Assembly (NCBI GenBank): GCA_038961845.1
Contig: CP152408.1
Span: 3,906,001 to 3,970,000 of the forward strand
Direction: 5' to 3'
From: Xylophilus sp. GW821-FHT01B05
Lineage (GTDB): Bacteria > Pseudomonadota > Gammaproteobacteria > Burkholderiales > Burkholderiaceae_C
Length of the DNA: 64,000 nucleotides
Made by a program: the position numbers and the translations under genes. Under the pieces are notes generated by a model. It was not told where the DNA came from and did no database searches. It saw nothing but the letters and a program-made list of their open reading frames with translations. Of the stretch, positions 1-7,042 are shown piece by piece; position 1 is the stretch's first letter, and every line of letters begins with the position of its first letter.

Positions 1-1
1 C

Positions 2-571
2 AAGCAGTTCCGACAGGTGGTGATCTTCGGCCGCCGGGTGCGCCAGCGCGAGCTGGGACCCGATGGCGTCAAAGCCGTGCGCAATCTGCTGCTGCAGGTC
101 GGGCTTGGCGAAGTCGAAGCCGAGGAGCTGCCGAGCGAATGGCCGTTCCTGCCCTACATCGTCCCCGCCAGTCCGGCCGAGCCGGAGCATTTCTTCCGCG
201 TGACGATGGAGCCGGAGCAGTTCGCCGATGAGGTTGGTCGGCTCCAAGGCCTCTGGCCGTCGCAGGACACGCACCTGGGAGCCGCGCAGCAGTCGCTGCG
301 TCCGCCCGCGCGTGCCTTGTCCCACTGGCATCTCGCCCTGGCTCTGGCCGCGGGTGCGATCTCAGGGGTTGTGCGCTCCAAGACCGGGCGCGTGCTCGTC
401 GTCAAAGGTGACACCCACAAGGACAAGACGCTCCAGCGGGAATTCACCGAACGCGAAGACGGCTCCATCGCCGAGACCCGCATCCTCACCGACAAGTTCG
501 TGCCTGTCATACGCGCGTGGGACATGACGCCCGGCTCCGCTACACGGGGCGAGGTCCTGACCATCCGTTAA
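2..571 (+). CDS. C-terminal part of a DUF6094-like ICE protein (5' end outside window)
   Basis: The reading frame is open from base 2 and runs into the first ATG/GTG codons without an obvious ribosome site, so the true start lies upstream and about 189 C-terminal residues are seen. The sequence (KQFRQVVIFGRRVRQ near the left edge, RVLVVKGDTHKDK near residue 130) resembles the C-terminal half of DUF6094 proteins. In ICEclc/PAGI-2-type elements these sit just before a SNF2 helicase gene and are related to N6-adenine methyltransferase folds. No catalytic motif is visible in this part. The family call rests on memory of the family and on gene order. The role in the element is unknown. Confidence 0.55.
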   Translation, partial: KQFRQVVIFGRRVRQRELGPDGVKAVRNLLLQVGLGEVEAEELPSEWPFLPYIVPASPAEPEHFFRVTMEPEQFADEVGRLQGLWPSQDTHLGAAQQSLRPPARALSHWHLALALAAGAISGVVRSKTGRVLVVKGDTHKDKTLQREFTEREDGSIAETRILTDKFVPVIRAWDMTPGSATRGEVLTIR

Positions 572-622
572 TCCACCGGGCGCGCTGCCGTCCTGCTGTA
601 CCACATCGAAGGAGAAACACCC

Positions 623-943
623 ATGTTCTCAAGCCTGTTCAAGCGGCCCGCGCCGCAGAAGCACCCGTTGTTCGCACCAGGTACGTTGCAGTTGAGCGAG
701 AAGGTGCATTGGCTGGCCCGCAAAGGCCTGGTCGATCCCTTGGCCTATGTCCAGCGCCATGTGCGCGGTGACTGGGGCGAGACCGACGAGGCCACCCGAC
801 AAGCCAACGATGTCGCAATCCGCGGGGACGATCCGGTGATCTCCCACTTCAGGATCACGCCCGAACTGGTGTTGATCGTCAAGACCAGCGAAGACCACCG
901 GACCACGGTGATCCAGCTTCCCGAAGAACGGGACATGATCTGA
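623..943 (+). CDS. Small conserved mobile-element protein, paralogue 1
   Basis: This 106-residue protein has a good ribosome site (AAGGAG) 10 bases before its ATG. It has no signal peptide or membrane segment. Its core reads DPLAYVQRHVRGDWG, then a run rich in N, A and D, and ends in a hydrophobic/charged stretch (LVLIVKTSEDHRTTVIQLP). Proteins with this RHxxGDWG core occur widely on plasmids and ICEs and are sometimes mis-annotated as restriction subunits; no biochemical role is established. It is clearly paralogous to the next gene, so the pair looks like a tandem duplication. The position ahead of the helicase suggests an accessory role in element DNA metabolism, but that is inference. Confidence 0.75.
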   Translation: MFSSLFKRPAPQKHPLFAPGTLQLSEKVHWLARKGLVDPLAYVQRHVRGDWGETDEATRQANDVAIRGDDPVISHFRITPELVLIVKTSEDHRTTVIQLPEERDMI

Positions 944-974
944 CAGCACCATCGTCGTCTTCATCCACCTGCCG

Positions 975-1008
975 GAGCCACTTCACTCCGCCAGGGGTGT
1001 CGTGGCTC
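975..1008 (+). promoter_or_regulatory. Stable hairpin between the two small paralogous genes
   Basis: GAGCCAC (975-981) pairs with GTGGCTC (1002-1008). Inside it, after a 2-base internal loop on each side, CACTCC (984-989) pairs with GGGGTG (994-999) around a GCCA loop, with one G-U pair. There is no T-run, so it is not a classical terminator. It lies 23 bases before the ATG of the second gene and could act in its mRNA leader. Confidence 0.45.
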
Positions 1009-1031
1009 AATGACTCATCAAGGAGGAACCC

Positions 1032-1337
1032 ATGGCATCACATCGCATTGAAACCTACTGCCACAGGCTGGCGTTCCCCATCGGTGCACTCATCTTCAGC
1101 AGAGGCATCGACCGCCTGGTCCGCACGGATCGTCTCGACCCGATCCCGTACTTCAGGCGCCACACCCGTGGCGACTGGGGCGACGTCAACATCCAGCAAT
1201 GGCAGGCCAACAGCACTGCACTGCAATCGGGTGCATCGCTGGAATCCCGCTACGTGATCCATCCGGGGCTGGCCATCCGCATCGTCACCGATGCGCAGCG
1301 CAGCGCCACCGTCATCGTACTGCCGTCCGAAGGCTGA
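1032..1337 (+). CDS. Small conserved mobile-element protein, paralogue 2
   Basis: This 101-residue protein follows an AAGGAGG ribosome site 6 bases before its ATG. It aligns along most of its length with the preceding 106-residue protein: DPIPYFRRHTRGDWG matches DPLAYVQRHVRGDWG, and the C-terminal RIVTDAQRSATVIVLPSE matches LIVKTSEDHRTTVIQLPEE. No signal peptide, membrane segment or known catalytic motif is visible. The function is unknown. The two copies probably arose by tandem duplication and then diverged, since identity is modest outside the GDWG core. Confidence 0.75.
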   Translation: MASHRIETYCHRLAFPIGALIFSRGIDRLVRTDRLDPIPYFRRHTRGDWGDVNIQQWQANSTALQSGASLESRYVIHPGLAIRIVTDAQRSATVIVLPSEG

Positions 1338-1413
1338 GCACGATTCACCAGCAGGCCGCCACGGCCGGCAACTTCGACCACCTCGGCCAAGCGCCGATTT
1401 CCTTCCCACTGCA

Positions 1414-1450
1414 GGGCATGCCATTGCCCCGCTGGGGGTGGTGCATGCCC
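1414..1450 (+). promoter_or_regulatory. Leader hairpin upstream of the helicase gene
   Basis: GGGCATGC (1414-1421) is perfectly complementary to GCATGCCC (1443-1450). After a 5x5 internal loop, CCCC pairs with GGGG around a GCTG loop. A smaller hairpin, GGCCG-CCA-CGGCC, lies at 1354-1366. The large hairpin ends 22 bases before the helicase ATG and is not followed by a T-run, so a role in the leader RNA is more likely than termination. Confidence 0.4.
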
Positions 1451-1472
1451 CATTTCTCATTGGAGCATCACC

Positions 1473-3752
1473 ATGTCCCTCGATCTCGAAACCACTGCCG
1501 CTGAAGCCGCGCCCGTACAGGGCGAACTGCTCGATGCGGAATCTTCCCCTCTGACCCTGAGCCTTCAGGATTTCGTCGGCGAGTTCGGCGACGAACTGCT
1601 CGACGCCCTCAACAGCGCCAACCCGCCGGTCTATAGCGGCCAGCCGCAGGCGCACCGACAACTCGTCGTCGCCAGCCTCAAGCGCAAGCTGTTCCCGGCC
1701 CAGGCCGAAGTCGTCCACGCCGCCGCCGAGTTGCTGATCGACCGTGGCGAACGCGCCGCGATCGTCAATGGCGAGATGGGCTGCGGCAAGACGACCGTGG
1801 GTATTGCCACGGCCGCCGTGCTCAACGCCGAAGGTTACCGCCGCACCCTGGTTCTTTCGCCACCGCACCTCGTTTACAAGTGGCGGCGCGAGATCCAGGA
1901 GACCGTGGCGGGCGCCAAGGTGTGGGTGCTCAACGGACCGGACACGCTCGTCAAGCTCATCAAGCTGCGCGAGCAGTTGAACGTCCAGCCCACGGGCCAG
2001 GAGTTCTTTGTCCTGGGCCGCGTGCGGATGCGGATGGGCTTCCACTGGAAGCCCGTCTTCACCCAGCGGCGTACCCGTCACGGCAACGTGGCGGCCTGCC
2101 CCGATTGCGGCACGGTCATCACCGACCTCGACGGCGAGCCGGTCAACCCGGTCGCGCTCGAAGCCGAGGAGTACCGCAGGAAGTGCAGCCACTGCGCCGC
2201 GCCCCTATGGACGCTGATCCGCCCGCGCAGCCTGTCCGGCAGCGACCAGTCCTCGTCCGTGCTGAAAGCCTTGAAGCGCATCCCGACGATCGGAGAAGTC
2301 ACCGCGCAGAAGCTGATGCAGAAGTTCGGCGACGGGTTCCTGGCGTCGATGCTGGGCGACAACATCCATGAGTTCATCAACCTCATGGACGGCAACGGCG
2401 AACTGGTGTTTTCCGACCGTCAGGCCACGCGCATGGAACGTGCGATGGCGAACATGGAGTTTGGCTTCGGCGAAGGGGGATACCAACCCTCAGAGTTTGT
2501 GAAGCGCTATCTTCCACAGGGCACGTTCTACTTGCTCATCGCCGACGAGGCGCACGAGTACAAGAACGGTGGCAGTGCCCAGGGTCAGGCGATGGGCGTG
2601 CTGGCGGCAAAGGCTCGCAAGACCTTGCTGCTGACCGGAACCCTCATGGGGGGATACGGTGATGATCTCTTTCATCTACTGTTTCGAGCCCTGCCTGGGC
2701 GAATGATCGAAGACGGCTACCGCCCGACCACGAGCGGCAGCATGATCTCGGCCGAGATGGCGTTCATGCGCGATCACGGCGTCCTGAAGGACATCTATTC
2801 CGAGAGTACCGGCACGGCGCACAAGACGGCCAAGGGCACCAAGGTATCGGTGCGCACGGTCAAGGCCCCGGGCTTCGGCCCCAAGGGCGTGCTGCGCTGC
2901 ATCCTGCCGTTCACGATCTTCCTCAAGCTCAAAGACATCGGCGGCAACGTCCTGCCGCCGTATGACGAGGAGTTCCGTGAAGTCGCAATGGAAACGGCGC
3001 AAGCCGCGGCCTACCGCGATCTGGCGGGTCGGCTGACCGCGGAGCTGAAACAGGCTCTGGCGCGACGCGATACGACGCTGCTGGGTGTGGTGCTCAACGT
3101 GCTGCTGGCATGGCCGGACTGCTGCTTCCGGTCGGAAACCGTGGTGCATCCGCGCACGCGCAACACCTTGGCATTCGTCCCGGCTCAGTTCAACGAGTTC
3201 GAGGTGACGCCGAAAGAGCGCGAGCTGATCGACATCTGCAAAGAGGAGAAGGCGCAGGGCCGCAAGGTCCTCGCCTACGCGGTCTATACCGGCACGCGCG
3301 ACACCACGTCACGTCTGAAGGTGTTGCTGGAGCAGGAAGGCTTCAAGGTCGCGGTGCTACGCGCGAGCGTGGACGCCAGCCGCCGCGAGGACTGGATCGC
3401 CGAGCAGTTGGACCGTGGCATCGACGTGCTCATCACCAACCCCGAGCTTGTGAAGACGGGACTGGACCTGTTGGAGTTTCCGACGATCGTGTTCATGCAG
3501 TCGGGCTACAACGTGTACTCGCTCCAGCAGGCGGCACGCCGCTCCTGGCGCATCGGGCAAAAGCTGTCCGTGCGCGTGATCTACCTCGGCTACGCGGCCA
3601 CCTCGCAGATGACCTGCCTGGAGCTGATGGCCAAGAAGATCATGGTCTCGCAGTCCACCTCGGGCGATGTACCCGAATCCGGGCTGGATGTGCTTAACCA
3701 GGACGGTGATTCCGTCGAAGTGGCGCTGGCCCGGCAACTGGTCGTCGCCTGA
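1473..3752 (+). CDS. SNF2/DEAD-DEAH family helicase of the ICE core
   Basis: This 759-residue superfamily 2 ATPase is likely to remodel or unwind element DNA in the cytoplasm. Visible motifs are Walker A GEMGCGKT (about residues 100-107), the DEAH box ADEAHEYKN (about 358), and the C-terminal helicase motif VI RRSWRIGQK (about 690), the SNF2-typical form. Between the two ATPase motifs sits an insertion with two CxxC pairs (CPDC about 209, CSHC about 238), probably a zinc-binding module, followed by IPTIGEVTAQKLMQKFG, which resembles a helix-hairpin-helix. Helicases of this type neighbour DUF6094 genes in ICEclc-like elements. The terminator just downstream suggests it ends a transcription unit. 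The role in transfer or replication is inferred. Confidence 0.85.
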   Translation: MSLDLETTAAEAAPVQGELLDAESSPLTLSLQDFVGEFGDELLDALNSANPPVYSGQPQAHRQLVVASLKRKLFPAQAEVVHAAAELLIDRGERAAIVNGEMGCGKTTVGIATAAVLNAEGYRRTLVLSPPHLVYKWRREIQETVAGAKVWVLNGPDTLVKLIKLREQLNVQPTGQEFFVLGRVRMRMGFHWKPVFTQRRTRHGNVAACPDCGTVITDLDGEPVNPVALEAEEYRRKCSHCAAPLWTLIRPRSLSGSDQSSSVLKALKRIPTIGEVTAQKLMQKFGDGFLASMLGDNIHEFINLMDGNGELVFSDRQATRMERAMANMEFGFGEGGYQPSEFVKRYLPQGTFYLLIADEAHEYKNGGSAQGQAMGVLAAKARKTLLLTGTLMGGYGDDLFHLLFRALPGRMIEDGYRPTTSGSMISAEMAFMRDHGVLKDIYSESTGTAHKTAKGTKVSVRTVKAPGFGPKGVLRCILPFTIFLKLKDIGGNVLPPYDEEFREVAMETAQAAAYRDLAGRLTAELKQALARRDTTLLGVVLNVLLAWPDCCFRSETVVHPRTRNTLAFVPAQFNEFEVTPKERELIDICKEEKAQGRKVLAYAVYTGTRDTTSRLKVLLEQEGFKVAVLRASVDASRREDWIAEQLDRGIDVLITNPELVKTGLDLLEFPTIVFMQSGYNVYSLQQAARRSWRIGQKLSVRVIYLGYAATSQMTCLELMAKKIMVSQSTSGDVPESGLDVLNQDGDSVEVALARQLVVA

Positions 3753-3805
3753 TCTCCATGCCAACGCCGGCCTAGCGCCGCCGGCTCTTCCTTGTTCCCA
3801 CCTCG

Positions 3806-3845
3806 CAGCCACGCCCACGGTATCCGTGGACGTGGCTGTTTTTTT
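3806..3845 (+). terminator. Rho-independent terminator after the helicase gene
   Basis: A 14-base-pair stem with one mismatch (3807-3820 with 3824-3837) closes on a three-base TAT loop. It is followed after one G by seven T residues (3839-3845). This is a textbook intrinsic terminator. It separates the helicase unit from the type IV secretion operon that starts with pilL. Confidence 0.9.
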
Positions 3846-3877
3846 CATGTCGGCAAATCGGGCGCTGCCTGGTTCGC

Positions 3878-3908
3878 ATTGTTTGCTGCCGCTCGTGGCC
3901 CGAGCGGC
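3878..3908 (+). promoter_or_regulatory. ATTGTTTG element upstream of the pilL operon
   Basis: ATTGTTTG (3878-3885) lies 58 bases before the pilL start codon. The same octamer occurs at almost the same distance ahead of two other transfer-operon heads (10005 and 19382). Here it is followed by a perfect inverted repeat, GCCGCTCG (3888-3895) and CGAGCGGC (3901-3908). A shared promoter or activator site for transfer genes is inferred from this repetition. Confidence 0.5.
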
Positions 3909-3943
3909 GATGGTGAGGGCTCGATGTTTCAGGACGACGCGCC

Positions 3944-4543
3944 ATGTGCCCCTCTCCACCCTGGTTTCACCATCCCGAGCGCCGCCTGCTGGCGGGTTTT
4001 TTCGGCCTGCTTTGGTCGGCGCTGGCTGGCGGCTGCGCGACGACGAGCGCGCCGGTCGCGCCCGACACCATCGAGGAAGTCTCGGCCGCGCCCGTACCCG
4101 AGGCGCCCGAGTACATCCCCGTCGTGCGCTATGGCCGCTACACGCTTGTGGTACTGGCACCGACAGCAGCGCAGCGCGACCTGCTGTTGCAGACCATCGA
4201 CGTGTCGGTCCCCGAGGAGGCCCGCGCCACGGTCGGCGACGGGCTACGGCATGTGCTCAAGCGCAGCGGTTACGGCTTGTGCCAGACGGCGCACGCGGTG
4301 ATCGAGCTGTACGCACTGCCGCTGCCGGCAGCGCACCTGCACCTCGGCCCCATGACCTTGCGCGATGCACTGCTCACTCTGGCTGGCCCGGCATGGGAGC
4401 TGCACGCGGATGACCGCGCACGGCAAATCTGCTTCGAGCGACCCGGCGACAGCATGACCGCCGACAACGCACCCGCGCCGCCCGCCACCGAGGCGGTGCA
4501 GACGCTCCCGCTGGCACCCGCGGTTTCAGGAGGCCAGCCATGA
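3944..4543 (+). CDS. PilL N-terminal-type ICE lipoprotein (TIGR03748 family)
   Basis: This 199-residue protein begins with a hydrophobic segment ending in a lipobox-like LAGGC (Cys about residue 31), which predicts an outer-membrane lipoprotein. The mature part carries the typical PilL motif YIPVVRYGRYTLV (about 58-70) and ends in a Pro/Ala-rich tail. Proteins of this family open the GI-type type IV secretion cluster of PFGI-1/ICEclc elements, where they are thought to help build the conjugative pilus channel. It overlaps the following gene by 4 bases (ATGA) and lies behind a terminator and the ATTGTTTG element, so it is likely the first gene of the operon. Confidence 0.85.
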   Translation: MCPSPPWFHHPERRLLAGFFGLLWSALAGGCATTSAPVAPDTIEEVSAAPVPEAPEYIPVVRYGRYTLVVLAPTAAQRDLLLQTIDVSVPEEARATVGDGLRHVLKRSGYGLCQTAHAVIELYALPLPAAHLHLGPMTLRDALLTLAGPAWELHADDRARQICFERPGDSMTADNAPAPPATEAVQTLPLAPAVSGGQP

Positions 4544-5181
4544 ACGCTCCGCAACCCGCCCAGCGTTCAACCGCCGCCGAGGTGGTTCAGAGCCTGATGT
4601 GGTTCTGGCTGCTTGGCCTCAGTGTTCTCGTGGCCCTGGGCTACCAGGCCATGAACGACCAGGCCGACCAGGAACGACTCGATACCCGGCTGCAACGCCT
4701 CGAAGCGCAGGTGACAGGCCAGGCCGAGACCATCGAGGCCATCCAGCAGCGGCCGGCCGTCGCCACGGCGGCGGACCTCAAGGACACCCGCCAAATCCTG
4801 GAAGCACGCGCGGCCCAGGTCGAGAAATCGCTGAGCGCCTATGCCGCTGCCGACGACCTTCAGGCACTGCGCGCCGAAGTCGAGCAGGTCAAGGCGCGGC
4901 AGACCGCTGCGCGCGCCGCTGCACCCGCCCAGCCGCGCACCAGGAACAAGCCCACCGCCAAGCCCGAACCGCCGCCGCTCTCGTTCCGCATCGTCGGTGC
5001 CGAACTGCGTGCCGGCGAGCGCAGCGTGTCCGTCGCGCCGAGCAATGGCGACTTCACGCCCGACCAGCTTCAGGTGCTGCTACCCGGCGATGCGGTCGGC
5101 CCGTGGCGCTTGCAAGCCGTCGAGGGCAACACCGCGGTGTTCCAGGCCGGCGACCAGACCCGCCGCGTGGCGATTCCCTGA
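4540..5181 (+). CDS. ICE membrane-anchored coiled-coil protein
   Basis: This 213-residue protein has one transmembrane segment near residues 17-37. A heptad-rich coiled coil follows (about 45-125, many Q, E, A and L), then an Ala/Pro/Lys linker, then a compact C-terminal beta-rich domain (about 150-213). The layout suggests an inner-membrane anchor reaching into the periplasm. It is translationally coupled to pilL by an ATGA overlap and precedes the PFL_4693 gene, the position of PFL_4692-like genes in related elements. No biochemical role is known. A structural part in the secretion channel is inferred from location. Confidence 0.75.
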   Translation: MNAPQPAQRSTAAEVVQSLMWFWLLGLSVLVALGYQAMNDQADQERLDTRLQRLEAQVTGQAETIEAIQQRPAVATAADLKDTRQILEARAAQVEKSLSAYAAADDLQALRAEVEQVKARQTAARAAAPAQPRTRNKPTAKPEPPPLSFRIVGAELRAGERSVSVAPSNGDFTPDQLQVLLPGDAVGPWRLQAVEGNTAVFQAGDQTRRVAIP

Positions 5182-5195
5182 CCGGAGCAGATCGC

Positions 5196-5921
5196 ATGAA
5201 GCCATCGATCATCTTTTCCGTTCTCCTGCTGGCGTTCACCCAGTGGCCCGCCTGGGCGCAGCAGCCCGCCACGGCTCCCGCCCGCAATGCGCAAAGCCAG
5301 GAGCGCCCGCTGGCCGCCCGCATCCTGGACGACCGGGTGGCGAGCGACTGGGGCCTGCAACCGCAGGAATGGGCGCGCTACCGCGAACTGATGGACGGGC
5401 CGCTGGGCATCTACTCGCCCAACCTGGACCCGCTGTCGGCCCTGGGCATCGAGGCCCGCACCGACGAGGAACGGCGCCGCTACGCAGAACTGCAGGTGCA
5501 GGTCGAGGCGCGCCGCGTCGAGAAGCTGCTTGCCTATCAGCGCGCCTACGACGAGGCCTGGCAGCGCCTGAACCCCGGCATGCAGCGGGTGAACCTGCCG
5601 GACGACAAGCCGGTCGCCGGCGCCACGCGCGGCTCCGGCCGCACGGCAGTGTTCGTCAAGGACGGCTGCGTGGCCTGCGGCCAGCTCGTGCAGCGCCTGC
5701 AATCCTCGGGGGCCGAGTTCGACCTGTACATGGTCGGCAGCCGCCAGGACGACGCGCGCATCCGCGACTGGGCCAAGCGCGCGAACGTCGATCCGGCGCG
5801 CGTGCGCCGCGGCACCATCACGCTCAACCACGACGGCGGCCGCTGGCTGTCGCTGGGCCTGCCCGGCGACTTGCCCGCGGTCGTGCGCGAGATGAACGGC
5901 CAATGGCAGCGCCAGCCATAG
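5196..5921 (+). CDS. ICE protein of the PFL_4693 family (TIGR03759), thioredoxin-like
   Basis: This 241-residue protein is predicted to be periplasmic, with a signal peptide (cleavage near AWAQQ, about residue 22). The middle part is helical and charged. The C-terminal third contains CVACG (Cys about 158 and 161) in a thioredoxin-like setting, so it may handle disulfides or bind a partner through a redox pair. The ATG at 5196 was chosen because it directly precedes the signal peptide and has GGAG 9 bases upstream. The family is found only in GI-type conjugation clusters. The next gene starts within its last 19 bases, showing tight coupling. Confidence 0.85.
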   Translation: MKPSIIFSVLLLAFTQWPAWAQQPATAPARNAQSQERPLAARILDDRVASDWGLQPQEWARYRELMDGPLGIYSPNLDPLSALGIEARTDEERRRYAELQVQVEARRVEKLLAYQRAYDEAWQRLNPGMQRVNLPDDKPVAGATRGSGRTAVFVKDGCVACGQLVQRLQSSGAEFDLYMVGSRQDDARIRDWAKRANVDPARVRRGTITLNHDGGRWLSLGLPGDLPAVVREMNGQWQRQP

Positions 5922-6493
5922 CCGCACCCCTGCGCGCACTGGTGCTCACCGCTGGCCTGTGCGCCTGCGTCGCCCAGGCCCAGGAGGTTCCGCCACCGGC
6001 CTATCAGCTCGCCGCGCAGCGCGCAGGCATCCCCTCGACCGTGCTCTACGCCGTGGCCTTGCAGGAAAGCGGCATCCGCCGCAACGGGCGCATCGTCCCG
6101 TGGCCGTGGTCGCTCAATGTCGCCGGCCAGTCGCGCCGCTATGCGACCCGCGCCGATGCCTGCGCGGGCTTGCAGCAGGTGATGCGCTCCACGCCGCACA
6201 CGCGCATCGACGCGGGCCTGGGCCAGATCAACCTCGGCTACCACCAACAGCGCTACGCCAGCGCGTGCGACCTGCTGGACCCGTACCGCAACCTCGCCAT
6301 CGCCGCCGAGATCCTGCGCGAGCAGCACACCCCCGGCGAGGACTGGTTGCTGGCAATCGGCCGCTACCACCGTCCTGCGGGGGGCGAGCCCGCCGCCCGC
6401 TATCGCCGCAGCGTGTCGCGCCACCTTGCCCGCGTGCAGGGCGCGCGCCCAACCGTCGCGGTCCTCGCCGCGCGCCAGGAGACATCCCCATGA
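5903..6493 (+). CDS. Lytic transglycosylase of the conjugation apparatus
   Basis: This 196-residue exported protein has a signal peptide ending near AQAQE (about residue 28). The SLT-type motif ALQESGI contains the probable catalytic glutamate at about residue 55, followed by GLGQINLGYH (about 94-103), characteristic of goose-type/SLT transglycosylases. It should cleave peptidoglycan locally so the secretion channel can cross the wall, as VirB1-like proteins do. The ATG at 5903 lies inside the end of the preceding gene and gives an intact signal peptide. The stop overlaps the next start (ATGA). Position and family match PFL_4694-type genes. Confidence 0.9.
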   Translation: MAAPAIAAPLRALVLTAGLCACVAQAQEVPPPAYQLAAQRAGIPSTVLYAVALQESGIRRNGRIVPWPWSLNVAGQSRRYATRADACAGLQQVMRSTPHTRIDAGLGQINLGYHQQRYASACDLLDPYRNLAIAAEILREQHTPGEDWLLAIGRYHRPAGGEPAARYRRSVSRHLARVQGARPTVAVLAARQETSP

Positions 6494-7038
6494 CGAAATC
6501 CCATCTGGCCCATTTCTCGGTGAAGGGCCTGCTCGTGCTGCTGGCGGGTCTGCCGCTGGCCTCGCATGCCGGCGAGCCGCTGATCGTGGTCGAAGACCGC
6601 GGCGGCGCGTCGGCGCTGCCGTACTACGAAGCCCTGAACCTCCAGCCGCGCGCCAACGCGCCGGCCCGGCCGCCGATCCCGACGCCCCAGGTTCCCGCCA
6701 CGCCGGCAGACGAGGCCGCGATGCTGCCGGTACGCAGCGCCAAGCTCACGCCCGGCGCCGTCGCGCGGCGGGTCATCGAGGCTCCGGGTCTGCGACCTTT
6801 CGTGGTCGTCGGCGACGACGAAACTTCCCGGGCCTGGCTGCGCCGCCAGGCGGCAGCGCTGCGCGAGCGCGGCGCGGTCGGCTTGGTGGTCAACGTCGAG
6901 ACCGTGCAGGGCCTGGAGCGGCTGCGCGCCCTGGTGCCTGGCGTGCCCCTCGCGCCCGTGTCCGGCGACGACCTGGCTGAGCGTCTGGGCCTGCGGCACT
7001 ACCCGGCGCTGATCACGGCCACCGGCATCGAGCAATGA
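6490..7038 (+). CDS. ICE protein of the PFL_4695 family (TIGR03765)
   Basis: This 182-residue protein has a signal peptide (cleavage near ASHAGE, about residue 27). A proline-rich linker (about 55-75) follows, then a C-terminal domain with FVVVGDDETSRAWL and a repeated hydrophobic pattern typical of this family. It is probably periplasmic. It overlaps the transglycosylase gene by 4 bases and is followed 4 bases later by the coupling protein gene, so all three are co-translated. The biochemical function is not established. Membership is supported by sequence pattern and by conserved order (transglycosylase, 4695, TraD). Confidence 0.85.
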   Translation: MTKSHLAHFSVKGLLVLLAGLPLASHAGEPLIVVEDRGGASALPYYEALNLQPRANAPARPPIPTPQVPATPADEAAMLPVRSAKLTPGAVARRVIEAPGLRPFVVVGDDETSRAWLRRQAAALRERGAVGLVVNVETVQGLERLRALVPGVPLAPVSGDDLAERLGLRHYPALITATGIEQ

Positions 7039-7042
7039 ACCC

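Noticed and set aside
1038..2192. A 384-codon minus-strand frame across the small paralogue and the helicase
   Set aside because: It crosses two supported plus-strand genes and an intergenic hairpin, and its product has no protein-like pattern.
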